Translations under genes and position numbers: made by a program | Notes under the pieces: generated by a model | Database searches by the model: none | What the model saw: the letters and a program-made list of their open reading frames with translations, nothing else | Told to the model about the DNA's origin: nothing | Assembly (NCBI RefSeq): GCF_016908775.1 | Contig: NZ_JAFBEP010000003.1 | Span: forward strand, 124,001-188,000 | Direction: 5' to 3' | Source of the DNA: Defluviitalea raffinosedens | Lineage (GTDB): Bacteria; Bacillota; Clostridia; Lachnospirales; Defluviitaleaceae | DNA: 64,000 nt | Part shown: positions 25,673-35,671 of the stretch, in pieces | Layout of the letters: each line of letters begins with the position of its first letter | Numbering within the stretch: the first letter of the stretch is position 1

Positions 25673-26755
25673 CTATCTCAGTTCATTGGTTGTATAAGAT
25701 TCGGAACGCATCCAGGAGTTTGGTCCTACATCTTCAAATTCCATTTTATCTACTAATAGTTCTTGGTTACGCACATGATTCTTCCAAATGTCTACTTCTC
25801 TTTCCAGACCTGCTGTTAAGGCGTCTGTAGGACACGCTTCTACACAGCGCAGGCAGCCTTTGCAATGATGATAATCTGGGCCTAAATTAATCATGGAAGG
25901 TTTGCCTTTATATTCTCCCGGGACAAATTGATACACCATATCAGGGCAAGTGGAATCGCACATGCCGCAGTTAATGCATGCTTCTTTTTTAAATACCGGG
26001 ATATAGCCCTCACGGCTTCCTGACAAGTCATTGTTAATCGTACTGCCATAATGAGGATTGATCCCTCCGATGGGCGCATTGTCGTAACCCCATTCTCTTT
26101 TTACTTCACTGTATTCCTGATAAGGATATTTCCCATCGTCTTCATACTTTTTCACAACAATATTGTTATATCCCTTATCAATTCCCTCTAAGTTTGCCTG
26201 CAGGGCTGCAGGATATTTTTTACCCAGGGTATCTTTTACAAGCTCTTTCAGATCTTCTACTGGTATAAATCCCGATGCTTTGGCCATAGCACCCAGCATG
26301 ATCATATTCACCCTTGTCTTTGCTTCTATGGCAAGTCTTAAGGCATCTACACACACCAGAGTGCCGGCATGCATTTTAAGCCTATCGCGAATTACATCAG
26401 GATCTTCATCAGTATTCACCACAACAATTGTGTCAGGGCCTACCCCCTGCATCACAGGAATTTTCCCTGCCAGTCTTTCATGGAAAAGTCCCAGTAGATG
26501 GGGAGTTTCTACCGGACTGTTGATTCTAATCTCCTGGCTTGGGTCTGCCCAACGAACAAATGCTTTAACAGGTGTTCCCCTTTTTTCTGAACCGTAGCTT
26601 GCAAAGCTGGAACTGTTAAGTCCTAAGTAAATGGCCCCCAGCTCTCCTAAAATCTTTCCGCTAAGATTCGCCCCTAAACCTCCAATGCTTTCTAGCCTTA
26701 TTTCATAAAAGCCATGTTCATTCGTTATGGGTAATTTCACCTTCGCAGTCTCCAT
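25673..26755 (-). CDS. 2-oxoacid:ferredoxin oxidoreductase, fused gamma-delta subunits
   Basis: The 360-residue partner of the alpha-beta chain. The gamma domain (about residues 1-190) begins with IRLESIGGLGANLSGK. The delta domain (about 225-330) is a two-cluster ferredoxin with CINCGMCDSTCP and CKGCLRCVEACP, each binding a [4Fe-4S] cluster that carries electrons to the external ferredoxin. The ATG follows AAGGAGG. Together the two genes encode all four OFOR modules in two polypeptides, in the order gamma-delta then alpha-beta. Confidence 0.9.
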   Translation of the reverse strand: METAKVKLPITNEHGFYEIRLESIGGLGANLSGKILGELGAIYLGLNSSSFASYGSEKRGTPVKAFVRWADPSQEIRINSPVETPHLLGLFHERLAGKIPVMQGVGPDTIVVVNTDEDPDVIRDRLKMHAGTLVCVDALRLAIEAKTRVNMIMLGAMAKASGFIPVEDLKELVKDTLGKKYPAALQANLEGIDKGYNNIVVKKYEDDGKYPYQEYSEVKREWGYDNAPIGGINPHYGSTINNDLSGSREGYIPVFKKEACINCGMCDSTCPDMVYQFVPGEYKGKPSMINLGPDYHHCKGCLRCVEACPTDALTAGLEREVDIWKNHVRNQELLVDKMEFEDVGPNSWMRSESYTTNELR

Positions 26756-26844
26756 AAGCTTCCTCCTTGAGATTCGACGTATTTCAACTAGTCATTGGTT
26801 AATAAGGTTTACTGCATTCTTTTGCTTCTATTATGATCATTGAT

Positions 26845-27552
26845 TTATAAATTTATACTCTTTTTTTCTTCTCTGGAAAACTGCCTGATAATCCATTCAA
26901 TTTCCTTGTCATTAAGTTCATTCCCTGCAGAATCTTTTGTCCCTTTTTGATCAGATAATGGATCATGCATATACAACGGTTCTGTCTTTTCTTCCTTAAG
27001 AATCTCTGAGGCAAGCGGAATCTTATGCAAGCCCGGAATGTATGAATTGTCAAGATATTCCTCTAATTGAGCAAAAAGAATGCGTTTTCTTTCTTGCAGT
27101 GAAAAGAGTGTTTCGAGCAAAACTAAAATAATAAAAGCTCCGGTACTTAATATGAGGGGGTAAAAAGCATTGTCCATCTGGCCATTGACTAAAATAAAAG
27201 TCCCCAATAAACCTAAAAACAGAGAAAGAATTTCTGATTTTGATATAAACTGTTCCCAATAATATATAGGAATGAAGAATATTTTTTGCTTGTAATAGTT
27301 TGCTTTAATCACTGCTTCTGTATTAATTTCTCCCTGCCCTTTTTCATTGTAAAACTTACATGTTTTAATGATATGGTCCAGTACAGGGTCTTTTGACAGT
27401 CTCCTGTTTTCTTTCATCCATTTTTTCAGGGCTTTTTGAAAATAGCGTATACGAATCCCAAGAAATAATAAACTGAGCAGTCCAATGCCAAAAAATATTA
27501 CTACAGCGGTTTGCAGGATCCATGTGATTTGTTCATAATTTGAAAACTTCAT
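26845..27552 (-). CDS. Integral membrane protein of unknown function (235 aa)
   Basis: I do not recognise this protein. It has three hydrophobic helices: about residues 11-33 (QTAVVIFFGIGLLSLLFLGI), 107-125 (LSLFLGLLGTFILVN) and 133-150 (PLILSTGAFIILVLLETLF). The cytoplasmic loop and tail are charged. The layout, with one N-terminal helix then a hairpin of two, recalls MotA/TolQ/ExbB-type proteins, but no signature motif supports that. The ATG follows GGAAGGAG. It is separated from mtnN upstream by two terminators, so it has its own transcript. Confidence 0.65.
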   Translation of the reverse strand: MKFSNYEQITWILQTAVVIFFGIGLLSLLFLGIRIRYFQKALKKWMKENRRLSKDPVLDHIIKTCKFYNEKGQGEINTEAVIKANYYKQKIFFIPIYYWEQFISKSEILSLFLGLLGTFILVNGQMDNAFYPLILSTGAFIILVLLETLFSLQERKRILFAQLEEYLDNSYIPGLHKIPLASEILKEEKTEPLYMHDPLSDQKGTKDSAGNELNDKEIEWIIRQFSREEKKSINL

Positions 27553-27635
27553 ACAAACACTCCTTCCATTTTTTTACATATATAATTTATTATACATGGG
27601 CAATTGTAATTGTCAAATACTTACAATCAATGTAA

Positions 27636-27661
27636 TAAAAAAACCTGCAAAAGCTTGCAGG
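27636..27661 (-). terminator. Second of two tandem terminators after mtnN
   Basis: CCTGCAA, AAGC, TTGCAGG stem-loop with T7 on the minus strand. Confidence 0.8.
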
Positions 27662-27686
27662 CATCTCATTATAAACAACAAATAAA

Positions 27687-27717
27687 TAAAAAAGGACAAC
27701 TATGTAGTTTGTCCTTT
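27687..27717 (-). terminator. First terminator after mtnN
   Basis: AAAGGACAA/TTGTCCTTT stem just past the mtnN stop, with a T-rich run on the minus strand. Confidence 0.8.
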
Positions 27718-27725
27718 ACAAAAGT

Positions 27726-28424
27726 TTATATGCTTTTTAATATTTCTAAAATCATTTCATTGGAGTTTTTTGCGGCTTCTTTAACAAATTCCTGAAAGTT
27801 CACATCTGCGCTATGATCCGCTTTATCAGAAATAGAACGTATAATGACAAAGGGAATTTTGTTAAGATAGCAAGCATGAGCAATAGCTGCTCCTTCCATC
27901 TCTGCACAGTAGGCATTAAAATTGTCCCATATGGTCTGCTTTTGCTTTAAACTGGAAATAAACTGATCCCCACTGGCAACCCGGCCTACATATACATTGG
28001 GCTTTGAAGGAAGATTCTTGGCACATTGACTGGCTAATTCTATAAGCTTACTATCTCCCTTAAAAAAGCTCTCGTCCATTCTTGGAATTGTTCCCAGTGG
28101 ATCTCCAAAAACAGAGGTATCAAAATCATGCTGTACGCAGTCGCTGGAGATAACAATATCCCCTATATCTAATTTCTCATAGATTGCTCCGGCTACACCT
28201 GTGTTGATGATGTATTGAGCATGAAAATGATCGATCAAAGCCTGGGTACAGATGGCTGCATTGACCTTGCCTATGCCGCATCTTACTAATATGACTTCCT
28301 TTCCTTCCAATGTCCCCTGATAAAAATCCATTCCTGCTATTTGCTTTAATTCTTTGTTTTGCATTTGGTTTCTAAGAATCGTAACTTCTTCTTCCATCGC
28401 ACCGATAATTCCTATTTTACTCAT
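27726..28424 (-). CDS. mtnN: 5'-methylthioadenosine/S-adenosylhomocysteine nucleosidase
   Basis: Cleaves adenine from methylthioadenosine, S-adenosylhomocysteine and, where formed, 5'-deoxyadenosine. The last is a by-product of radical SAM enzymes such as the aminomutase in this window. The 232-residue length is standard. Motifs: IGIIGAMEEEV at the N-terminus with the catalytic Glu region, INTGVAGAI (about residues 75-83), EMEGAAIAHACY (about 172-183), and the catalytic Asp in RSISDKADHSA (about 194-204). The ATG follows AAAGGAGAG. Ends in two tandem terminators. Confidence 0.95.
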   Translation of the reverse strand: MSKIGIIGAMEEEVTILRNQMQNKELKQIAGMDFYQGTLEGKEVILVRCGIGKVNAAICTQALIDHFHAQYIINTGVAGAIYEKLDIGDIVISSDCVQHDFDTSVFGDPLGTIPRMDESFFKGDSKLIELASQCAKNLPSKPNVYVGRVASGDQFISSLKQKQTIWDNFNAYCAEMEGAAIAHACYLNKIPFVIIRSISDKADHSADVNFQEFVKEAAKNSNEMILEILKSI

Positions 28425-28507
28425 TGCTTCTCTCCTTTGTTTTTTATCTCATTTTATCATATTTTTTAGTACTCAACACAAGAAACTAAAGAGACCTCTT
28501 CTGCTTT

Positions 28508-29458
28508 TTAACGAATAAGAGGACTAAGCCCCACAGGAATGGGGATGCCTCCTGCCCCATCCTTTCCTAAAGGCACATTAAAACCTAACGTATGAAATGT
28601 GCTGTTTACCGTAATGGTTCCGGGACCTCCTGGTGCTTTAACATAGCTTAAATATTCTCTCATAGTTAAATTACCTTCGGGAGTAATATTAACGGATACA
28701 ATGACTTCATAAATACCAGACTCAAAGGAATCGAAAATAATCAAAATGGATTCATTTGCAATATCGGCATTTTTACTTAGGATACACTCATTTAAAGGCG
28801 TTTTTTCTCCCGATGGATCTATTTTAAGAAGTGTAATGTCCTTGATAGCCGGGTTATTATAAGTCAGATTTATCCCGTTAAAATCAGCATCCATGGTAAG
28901 TTCTGCTCCTGGAAGAGCTTTCCTCCTCGGAGTCTCAATCCTAAATCTAAGTCTTATTAAAGCACTTTCTGGATAAAGGTGTCCATAGTAGTCCATGGGC
29001 TCAAATGAAAGATCATAGACATACACTGGACATTCTTTTGTTAATATATCCTCTTCAACCTCAACCAATTGGTCGTTTACCCTTTTTTGAACCTTTTTAT
29101 ACACTCTTAGCCTCAACTTGGTTTCTCCTGCTGCCACACCTTTTATATCCCTATTGGACAGGACTTGTGCAATATCAAGATCAGCTGATGTGTATTCTAC
29201 ATTGACCCCTTCTGGTACTTCTACGAGATTCAACAAAGAAAGAGGCTTTTGCTTATCTTTTAAAAGATAGATCCCTTCTAAGGTATGGGATATGGTATAT
29301 TCTTGATGAATCAATTTAACATCTGAAGAGAATGGCCTATTTTCTTTTGCAATTAAACTTGAATGCTTAATCGTTTGGGCAGATGCATGAGAAACGCATA
29401 TCCATTGAAGCAATACAATGAAGGTGAAAAAAAGGCTCTTTGGCCGTCTTATCTTCAT
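28508..29458 (-). CDS. Secreted protein of unknown function, Ig-like composition
   Basis: I do not recognise this 316-residue protein. It has a signal peptide (KSLFFTFIVLLQWICVSHASAQ, cleavage probably after residue 28). The mature part is predicted to be beta-rich. One segment (AGETKLRLRVYKKVQ) resembles bacterial Ig-like (BIG2-type) folds, and a second module (RIETPRRKALPGAELTMDADF) looks like a cohesin-type or other beta-sandwich domain. No anchor or enzymatic motif is visible. The ATG follows GGAAGGGA. Likely an exported envelope or matrix protein. Confidence 0.65.
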   Translation of the reverse strand: MKIRRPKSLFFTFIVLLQWICVSHASAQTIKHSSLIAKENRPFSSDVKLIHQEYTISHTLEGIYLLKDKQKPLSLLNLVEVPEGVNVEYTSADLDIAQVLSNRDIKGVAAGETKLRLRVYKKVQKRVNDQLVEVEEDILTKECPVYVYDLSFEPMDYYGHLYPESALIRLRFRIETPRRKALPGAELTMDADFNGINLTYNNPAIKDITLLKIDPSGEKTPLNECILSKNADIANESILIIFDSFESGIYEVIVSVNITPEGNLTMREYLSYVKAPGGPGTITVNSTFHTLGFNVPLGKDGAGGIPIPVGLSPLIR

Positions 29459-29543
29459 TTATATCCCTTCCATTAATTTCTATTTGCTTTGTCTTAGTAT
29501 ATATCCTTTTTTTAAAAAACTCAATGATTTCTTAATAACAGGC

Positions 29544-29572
29544 AAAAAAATATAGGGCAATATCTACCCTAT
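29544..29572 (-). terminator. Terminator of the fatty-acid operon
   Basis: ATAGGG/CCCTAT stem followed by T7 on the minus strand, overlapping the accA stop codon. Confidence 0.65.
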
Positions 29573-30513
29573 GACTGGTATTCACCTATTTTTCTAAATT
29601 TATCATATCTGTTTTGGATTAAATCTTCTATGGATTGGTTTTTTACTTCTTTTAAGCCTTTTATAATGTATTTCTTAATTTCCTTGCTCATTTTTTCCAT
29701 ATCTTTATGGGCGCCTCCCAAGGGTTCAGGAACGACCTCATCAATGATTTTAAAGCTCATTAAATCCTGTGCGGTAATCTTCATAATTTCTGCTGCCTCT
29801 TTGGCTTTGGAACTGTCCTTCCATAAAATTGCCGCAAAGCCTTCCGGAGATAACACAGAATAAACAGCATACTCAAGCATATATATTTTATCTCCTACAC
29901 CAAGAGCCAGGGCCCCGCCGCTTCCCCCTTCGCCTATGACAATCGAAATAATAGGGGTTTTTAATCTCGACATCTCCAATAAATTCCGTGCAATGGCTTC
30001 CCCTTGTCCCCGCTCTTCTGCTCCAATGCCACAGAAGGCCCCAGCAGTATCAATAAAGCAAATAACGGGACGATGGAACTTTTCTGCCTGCTTCATGAGT
30101 CTTAAGGCTTTTCTGTACCCTTCCGGATGGGGCATTCCAAAATTTCTTTTGATATTTTCTTTCGTGTCCCTTCCTTTTTGATGGCCAATGACGGTGACAG
30201 GATGGCCTTCTAAGGTGGCAATTCCTCCTACAATAGCAAAGTCTTCCCGAAAACTTCTGTCTCCATGAAGTTCTATAAAGTCTTCAAATATTCTTCCTAT
30301 ATAATCAAGGCTTGTAGGTCTTCCAGAATGTCTGGCTAAATTCACTTTATCCCAGGGAGAAAGATTGCTGTAGGCTTCTTTTCTGAGTTCAGTGATTTTA
30401 TCCTCAATGCTTTTGATTTCTTTTGATAAGTCCACACCGTGCAGATTAGAAAATTCCTTTAAAGCTTCCAGTTGCTTTTCTAATTCCTCAAGGTTTTTTT
30501 CTATGTCTGTCAT
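29569..30513 (-). CDS. accA: Acetyl-CoA carboxylase carboxyltransferase, alpha subunit
   Basis: With AccD, transfers CO2 from carboxybiotin to acetyl-CoA, giving malonyl-CoA. The 314-residue protein has the crotonase-fold core [49 protein letters not shown] and [13 protein letters not shown], all standard for AccA. Last gene of the 12-gene fab/acc operon. Its ATG overlaps the accD stop in TAATG, and AAGGAGG lies just upstream inside accD, so the two subunits are likely translationally coupled. Confidence 0.97.
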   Translation of the reverse strand: MTDIEKNLEELEKQLEALKEFSNLHGVDLSKEIKSIEDKITELRKEAYSNLSPWDKVNLARHSGRPTSLDYIGRIFEDFIELHGDRSFREDFAIVGGIATLEGHPVTVIGHQKGRDTKENIKRNFGMPHPEGYRKALRLMKQAEKFHRPVICFIDTAGAFCGIGAEERGQGEAIARNLLEMSRLKTPIISIVIGEGGSGGALALGVGDKIYMLEYAVYSVLSPEGFAAILWKDSSKAKEAAEIMKITAQDLMSFKIIDEVVPEPLGGAHKDMEKMSKEIKKYIIKGLKEVKNQSIEDLIQNRYDKFRKIGEYQS

Positions 30514-31373
30514 TAGCCTACCTCCTTATGAAGGCGCAAAAGTTTGCCCAGGGTTTCTTTTAAATGATCTCTTGGTATAATTTCATCAATAAGTCCATGC
30601 TCTAATAAAAATTCCGATTTTTGAAATCCCTCAGGCAGTTTTTGCTTGATGGTCTGCTCTATAACTCTGGGGCCTGCAAACCCAATCAGTGCTCCCGGTT
30701 CTGCCAAAATAATATCCCCTAACATTGCAAAGCTTGCTGTTACACCTCCTGTTGTGGGATCCGTCAATACAGAAATGTATAAAAGTCCCTCTTCGTCATG
30801 CTTTGCAATGGCTGCGCTGGTCTTTGCCATCTGCATCAGAGAAAAAATCCCCTCTTGCATTCTGGCGCCTCCGGAAGTGGAAAAAATGACTACCGGCAAT
30901 TTTCTTTTAGTCGCTTCTTCTACTGCTCTTGTGATTTTTTCTCCTACAACAGAACCCATACTCCCCATTAAAAAATGACTGTCCATCACTGCAATAACCG
31001 TTTCCTCACCGCAGATTTTTCCTGTTCCTGTAACCACTGCTTCACTAAGCTTAGCTTTTTCCTGCTGTTCTGAAATCTTTTTTTCATAATTAGGAAAGCT
31101 AAGGGGATTTAAGGTAGATAAATTCTGATTAAATTCCCTGAATGTGCCTTCATCTATAATCAAATCCATTCTTTCTCTTGCAGTCATTCTGAAATGATAT
31201 CCACAATGAGGGCATACTTTCTTATTGGATTCGAGATCTTTTTTATACACAATTTGCTCGCAGGCAGTACACTTAATCCACATTCCATCGGGGATATTGG
31301 GAGTGGGCGGCTTTTCATAAAGAGGGGAGGATGTGGTTACATATTTGGTTTTCTTAAAAAATCCTTTCAGCAC
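30513..31373 (-). CDS. accD: Acetyl-CoA carboxylase carboxyltransferase, beta subunit
   Basis: Partner of AccA. It has an N-terminal zinc ribbon (CTACEQIV and VCPHCGYHF, the four Cys), then the crotonase-fold domain with [17 protein letters not shown] and [18 protein letters not shown] set the start at the GTG at 31373, giving a protein beginning with [10 protein letters not shown] like other AccD. Spacing from AGAAGGTGG is good, while the GTG codons at 31385 and 31382 overlap the ribosome site. Length 286 residues is normal. Confidence 0.96.
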   Translation of the reverse strand: MLKGFFKKTKYVTTSSPLYEKPPTPNIPDGMWIKCTACEQIVYKKDLESNKKVCPHCGYHFRMTARERMDLIIDEGTFREFNQNLSTLNPLSFPNYEKKISEQQEKAKLSEAVVTGTGKICGEETVIAVMDSHFLMGSMGSVVGEKITRAVEEATKRKLPVVIFSTSGGARMQEGIFSLMQMAKTSAAIAKHDEEGLLYISVLTDPTTGGVTASFAMLGDIILAEPGALIGFAGPRVIEQTIKQKLPEGFQKSEFLLEHGLIDEIIPRDHLKETLGKLLRLHKEVG

Positions 31374-31395
31374 TGTATTCACCACCTTCTAGCAA

Positions 31396-32748
31396 TTACG
31401 CTCTGCCTAAACTAAAGTGCTTTTCAATAAAACTGGTGTCAATATTGCCTTTTTCAAAATCCTCTGTATGAAGAATCTGAAAAAGAAAGTCAATATTGGT
31501 ATCCATGCCTTCAATGATGAATTCTCCTAAAGCACATTTCATCTTAGTAATTGCCTCTTCTCTGTCTTTGCCGTGTGCAATGAGTTTCGCAATCATGGAA
31601 TCATAGGTTGGAGGAACCCTGTATCCTTCATAAAGGGCGCTTTCTACCCGAATGCCAAAACCTCCGGGAAAGTGAAGACCTTTGACTGTGCCGGGAGAAG
31701 GCATAAAGCCCTTACCTGGGCTTTCTGCATTGATTCTGCACTCTATGGCATGCCCTCGTATTGAAATATCTTCCTGAGTAAAAGAAAGAGGAAGTCCTCC
31801 GGCAATTCTGATCTGTTCCTTTACAATATCAATCCCGGTGATCATTTCTGTTACAGGATGTTCTACCTGAATTCTTGTATTCATTTCTATGAAGTAATAA
31901 TTCCCGTTCTTATCCAGCAGAAATTCTATGGTGCCTGCATTTTTATACCCAATGGATTTGGCTGCTAAAACGGCATCTCTTCCCATTCTTCCTCTGAGTT
32001 CCGGGCTAAGAGCTATAGAGGGGGCTTCTTCTATGACTTTTTGGTGCCTTCGCTGAATGGAGCAGTCTCTCTCTCCCAAATGGACCACATTACCAAAGGA
32101 ATCTCCCAAAATCTGAAATTCTATATGTCTTGGATTTTCTATGAATTTCTCTATATACATGGTATCATCCCCAAAGGATGCCTTGGCTTCAGATTTTGCA
32201 GTATTAAAGGCTTTTATAAATTCTTCTTTGGTATAGGCGAGTCTCATACCTTTACCTCCGCCGCCAGCGGAAGCCTTGATCATAACAGGATATCCTATTT
32301 TTTCAGCAATCTTAAGGGCTTCTTCTAAATCTCCTACGGCTCCACTTGATCCCGGAACAACGGGTACTCCTGCTTTTAACATAGTTTCCCTTGCCTTTGA
32401 CTTATTGCCCATAAGATCAATCATGTGCGCATCAGGTCCGATAAAAACGATATTGCACTGCTCGCACATTTCTGCAAATTTACTGTTTTCCGATAAAAAA
32501 CCAAAACCCGGGTGAATGGCCTGAGCCCCTGTAAGAATGGTGGCACTTATGATATTCTCCATGTTAAGATAACTGTCTTTTCCCTTAGGCGGTCCAACAC
32601 AGACCGCTTCGTCCGCCATCTGAACATGGAGGGCATCTTGATCCATTGTTGAATAAATTGCCACCGTTTCTATGCCCATTTCTCTGCAGGCTCTGATAAT
32701 CCTTACAGCGATTTCTCCTCTGTTGGCAATTAAAATTCTGTTAAACAT
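31396..32748 (-). CDS. accC: Biotin carboxylase
   Basis: ATP-dependent carboxylation of biotin on AccB. A 450-residue ATP-grasp enzyme. It starts MFNRILIANRGEIAVRIIRA; the ATP-binding glycine loop KASAGGGGKGMR is at about residues 159-170, with the metal/catalytic EMNTRIQVEHPVTE at about 288-301. The ATG follows AAAGGGGG. It lies between fabZ and accD in the fatty-acid operon. Confidence 0.97.
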   Translation of the reverse strand: MFNRILIANRGEIAVRIIRACREMGIETVAIYSTMDQDALHVQMADEAVCVGPPKGKDSYLNMENIISATILTGAQAIHPGFGFLSENSKFAEMCEQCNIVFIGPDAHMIDLMGNKSKARETMLKAGVPVVPGSSGAVGDLEEALKIAEKIGYPVMIKASAGGGGKGMRLAYTKEEFIKAFNTAKSEAKASFGDDTMYIEKFIENPRHIEFQILGDSFGNVVHLGERDCSIQRRHQKVIEEAPSIALSPELRGRMGRDAVLAAKSIGYKNAGTIEFLLDKNGNYYFIEMNTRIQVEHPVTEMITGIDIVKEQIRIAGGLPLSFTQEDISIRGHAIECRINAESPGKGFMPSPGTVKGLHFPGGFGIRVESALYEGYRVPPTYDSMIAKLIAHGKDREEAITKMKCALGEFIIEGMDTNIDFLFQILHTEDFEKGNIDTSFIEKHFSLGRA

Positions 32749-32766
32749 ACGCTCCCCCTTTCGGGT

Positions 32767-33189
32767 TTACCCAATGGCGAAGGTAAGCTCGGCTTCGCAG
32801 ACTTTTTTATCTCCTACGAAAGCTTTTGCACTACCGATTCCAATGGGTCCTCTTCTTTTTATGATTTCTACTTCTAACCTTAGGGTATCTCCTGGAACTA
32901 CCTTTTCTCTAAAACGAGCTTTTTCAATCCCTCCAAAGTACGCAATCTTTCCCTTCAACTCCTCAAGGGAAAGAAGGCATACGGCGCCCACCTGTGCCAG
33001 TGCCTCTATAATAAGAACTCCTGGCATGACAGGCTCTAAAGGGAAATGGCCCGCAAAAAAATATTCATTCATCGTCACGTTCTTATATCCCACAGCTTTA
33101 ATTCCTGGTTCCAGGTCTTCAATTTTGTCAATCAGTAAAAAAGGGTATCTGTGGGGAATAATCTCCTGTATCTGTTTAATGTTTAACAT
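32767..33189 (-). CDS. fabZ: 3-hydroxyacyl-ACP dehydratase
   Basis: Dehydrates 3-hydroxyacyl-ACP to trans-2-enoyl-ACP in elongation. The 140-residue hot-dog fold has the catalytic region [11 protein letters not shown] (about residues 12-22) and the helix glutamate in [15 protein letters not shown]. The ATG at 33189 is used because AAAGGGTGGG precedes it; a GTG four codons upstream is inside that site. One base separates it from the accB stop. FabK is the only enoyl reductase seen in the operon. No FabM/FabN isomerase is visible here, so unsaturated fatty-acid synthesis must rely on another gene. Confidence 0.96.
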   Translation of the reverse strand: MLNIKQIQEIIPHRYPFLLIDKIEDLEPGIKAVGYKNVTMNEYFFAGHFPLEPVMPGVLIIEALAQVGAVCLLSLEELKGKIAYFGGIEKARFREKVVPGDTLRLEVEIIKRRGPIGIGSAKAFVGDKKVCEAELTFAIG

Positions 33190-33190
33190 A

Positions 33191-33655
33191 TTAACACCCA
33201 CCCTTTATTCTAAATAGGGGTTGATTGTACTCTACCATTTCTTCATTTTGTACAAAGATTTCTACGATTTCTCCGTCCACATCTGACTCAATTTCATTCA
33301 TCAGTTTCATAGCTTCAATAATGCAGAGCACATCTCCTTTTTTGACCTTGTCTCCAAGGCTTACAAAGGGTTTCGCTCCCGGAGCTGGTGCACTATAGAA
33401 AGTTCCAACGATCGGAGAACATACTAAGGTACCTTCTTTTTCTTCTGTTTTAGAAGAAGGCTCTTCGGTCTTTTCTGCTGTTTTAGGCGCTGCTGCTTCT
33501 GTCACTGGCTGAACTTTTGGCTCGGCGGCAGCAACAGCCACGACTTCTTTTTCTTTCTTCATCTTGATTTTTATGCCTTCTTCTTCTATTTCAAGATGGG
33601 TTAAATTGGTTTCATCCATTGCTTTCATTAATTGTTCAATTGCTTTGTAATCCAT
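33191..33655 (-). CDS. accB: Biotin carboxyl carrier protein
   Basis: Carries biotin between AccC and AccAD. A 154-residue protein: an N-terminal segment, an Ala/Pro/Glu-rich flexible linker (about residues 40-75) and a C-terminal biotinyl domain with EAMKLMNEI, whose lysine takes the biotin. The end of the domain ([14 protein letters not shown]) is typical. The ATG follows AAGGAGG. Position between fabF and fabZ is as in streptococcal operons. Confidence 0.97.
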   Translation of the reverse strand: MDYKAIEQLMKAMDETNLTHLEIEEEGIKIKMKKEKEVVAVAAAEPKVQPVTEAAAPKTAEKTEEPSSKTEEKEGTLVCSPIVGTFYSAPAPGAKPFVSLGDKVKKGDVLCIIEAMKLMNEIESDVDGEIVEIFVQNEEMVEYNQPLFRIKGGC

Positions 33656-33666
33656 AGGAACCTCCT

Positions 33667-34905
33667 TTAATCCACATATTTTTTAAACAACAAGGAGGCA
33701 TTGTGTCCTCCAAATCCAAGGGAATTCGACAGAGCATATTGGATCTCTTGCTTTCTTCCTATATTGGGTACATAGTCCAGATCGCATTCCGGATCAGGCT
33801 TTTTGTATCCAATGGTTGGAGGAATAAATCCTTCTTCTATAGCTTTCACACAGACAATGCCTTCAATAGCCCCCGCTGCACCAAGCAAATGGCCAGTCAT
33901 GGATTTGGTTGAACTGATGGCTACATTTTGGGCAGCTTCTTTAAAGGCAAGTTTAATGGCTGCAGTTTCAAATTTATCATTAAGGGGTGTGCTGGTGCCG
34001 TGAGCATTAATATAGGCAACTTCTTCTGGCTTTACGCCCCCTTCATCCATGGCTTCTATCATGGCTCTTGCTGCTCCATCGCCTTCAGGATCCGGAGATG
34101 TAATATGGTAAGCATCACAGGTTGCACCATAGCCTACGATTTCGGCATAAATCTTAGCCCCTCTTTTTAAAGCATGTTCTAAGGATTCTAAAATCAAAAT
34201 TCCTGCCCCTTCTCCCATAACAAAACCGTTTCTTTCTGCATCAAAGGGGATAGAAGCACGCTTTTTATCATGAGTTGTATTAAGGGCCTGCAGGGTTGAA
34301 AATCCAGCAACGGATAGGGGGGTTATGCTGGCTTCTGCGCCTCCGGCAATGATTACATCTGCTCTTCCCTTTTGAATGGTATTAAAAGCTTCTCCAATGG
34401 CATGACTTCCTGTGGCACAGGCAGTAACCACCGTTGAGCAAATTCCTTTTGCACCAAATTGAATGGCAATATTTCCTGCTGCCATATTTCCTATAATCAT
34501 GGGAATTAAAAGAGGAGAAACTCTTTTTGGACCTTTTGCAAGCAGTTTTTCATGTTCTTTTTCGATGGTACCAATGCCGCCAATGCCAGAACCTACGATC
34601 ACGCCAAATCTTTCTTTATCAAGAGATTCCAGATCAAGTTTCGAATCGTTAAGCGCCATCTTAGCTGAGGCAACGGCATACTGACTGTATAAATCCATTC
34701 TTCTTGCTTCTTTTTTGTCCATGTATAAAGCAGGATCAAAATTCTTTACTTCTGCCGCCAGCTTTACTTCGAAATTTTCAGTATCAAAACGGGTAATTTC
34801 ATCTATGCCACACTGACCGTTTTTTATATTTTCCCAAAAAGTATTCAAATCATTTCCCAGGGGGGTCACACATCCCATTCCTGTAATAACTACTCTTTTC
34901 CCCAT
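33667..34905 (-). CDS. fabF: 3-oxoacyl-ACP synthase II
   Basis: Condenses malonyl-ACP with acyl-ACP in each elongation round. The 412-residue thiolase fold has the catalytic Cys in [13 protein letters not shown] (about residues 158-170) and the two histidines in [11 protein letters not shown] and [10 protein letters not shown]. It begins [16 protein letters not shown]. The ATG follows GGAGGTAAATT. Fourteen bases after fabG. Confidence 0.97.
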   Translation of the reverse strand: MGKRVVITGMGCVTPLGNDLNTFWENIKNGQCGIDEITRFDTENFEVKLAAEVKNFDPALYMDKKEARRMDLYSQYAVASAKMALNDSKLDLESLDKERFGVIVGSGIGGIGTIEKEHEKLLAKGPKRVSPLLIPMIIGNMAAGNIAIQFGAKGICSTVVTACATGSHAIGEAFNTIQKGRADVIIAGGAEASITPLSVAGFSTLQALNTTHDKKRASIPFDAERNGFVMGEGAGILILESLEHALKRGAKIYAEIVGYGATCDAYHITSPDPEGDGAARAMIEAMDEGGVKPEEVAYINAHGTSTPLNDKFETAAIKLAFKEAAQNVAISSTKSMTGHLLGAAGAIEGIVCVKAIEEGFIPPTIGYKKPDPECDLDYVPNIGRKQEIQYALSNSLGFGGHNASLLFKKYVD

Positions 34906-34919
34906 AATTTACCTCCATT

Positions 34920-35669
34920 CTAAAGGCTGCCCATTGCCAAGCCGCCATCTACACAAATGATCTGTCCTGTAATATAGCCTGCTTCCTCAGAGGATAGAAA
35001 TCCTACGATACTGGCTACGTCTTTGCTGCTTCCTATTCTGCCTAAGGGGATGGCTTTAAGGATCGCTTCCTTGTGTTTGTCTGAAAGGCTACTGGTCATT
35101 TCGGTTTCTATAAAGCCCGGCGCAATGGCGTTTACCGTAATGCCTCTTAGAGCCAGTTCCTTGGCTGCTGATTTTGTGATTCCGAAAATTCCTGCCTTAG
35201 AAGCCGCATAATTGGTTTGACCGATATTCCCCATAAGGCCTATGATGGAGGATATGTTGATGATTTTGCCACTTTTTTGCTTGATCATGATTTTGGAAGC
35301 ATGTTTTATGCAGTTAAATACCCCTTTTAAATTGATTCTGATCACTTCATCAAACTCTTCTTCTTTCATCCGAAGCATGAGGTTGTCTCGGATGATTCCT
35401 GCATTGTTTACAAGTACATCTATGGAACCCATTGCTTCCACAGTTTTATTGATGAGTTTTTCGGACTCTTCAAAGGAACCTACATCGGCTTTAACCGCCA
35501 AGGCTTTTACTCCTTTTTCTTCTATTTCCTCTACAGTTTTTTGAGCTGCCTCATCATTGCTTAGATAACTGAATACAATATTCATGCCCTTTTGTGCCAG
35601 GTATAAGGCGATTTCTCTGCCAATTCCTCTGCTGCCGCCGGTGATTAAAGCGGTTTTTCTTTTTCCCAT
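34920..35669 (-). CDS. fabG: 3-oxoacyl-ACP reductase
   Basis: NADPH-dependent reduction of 3-oxoacyl-ACP. A 249-residue short-chain dehydrogenase: the dinucleotide loop TGGSRGIGREIA (about residues 9-20), NNAGI (about 88-92), and the Ser-Tyr-Lys triad seen as SSIIGLMGNIGQTNYAASKAG. The ATG follows AGGAGGTAATT. Two bases separate it from the fabD stop, so expression is probably coupled. Confidence 0.97.
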   Translation of the reverse strand: MGKRKTALITGGSRGIGREIALYLAQKGMNIVFSYLSNDEAAQKTVEEIEEKGVKALAVKADVGSFEESEKLINKTVEAMGSIDVLVNNAGIIRDNLMLRMKEEEFDEVIRINLKGVFNCIKHASKIMIKQKSGKIINISSIIGLMGNIGQTNYAASKAGIFGITKSAAKELALRGITVNAIAPGFIETEMTSSLSDKHKEAILKAIPLGRIGSSKDVASIVGFLSSEEAGYITGQIICVDGGLAMGSL

Positions 35670-35671
35670 AA

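Noticed and set aside
34920-35669. fabG-like gene as a general short-chain dehydrogenase of unknown substrate
   Set aside because: Two-base spacing from fabD and place in the fab operon settle the role.
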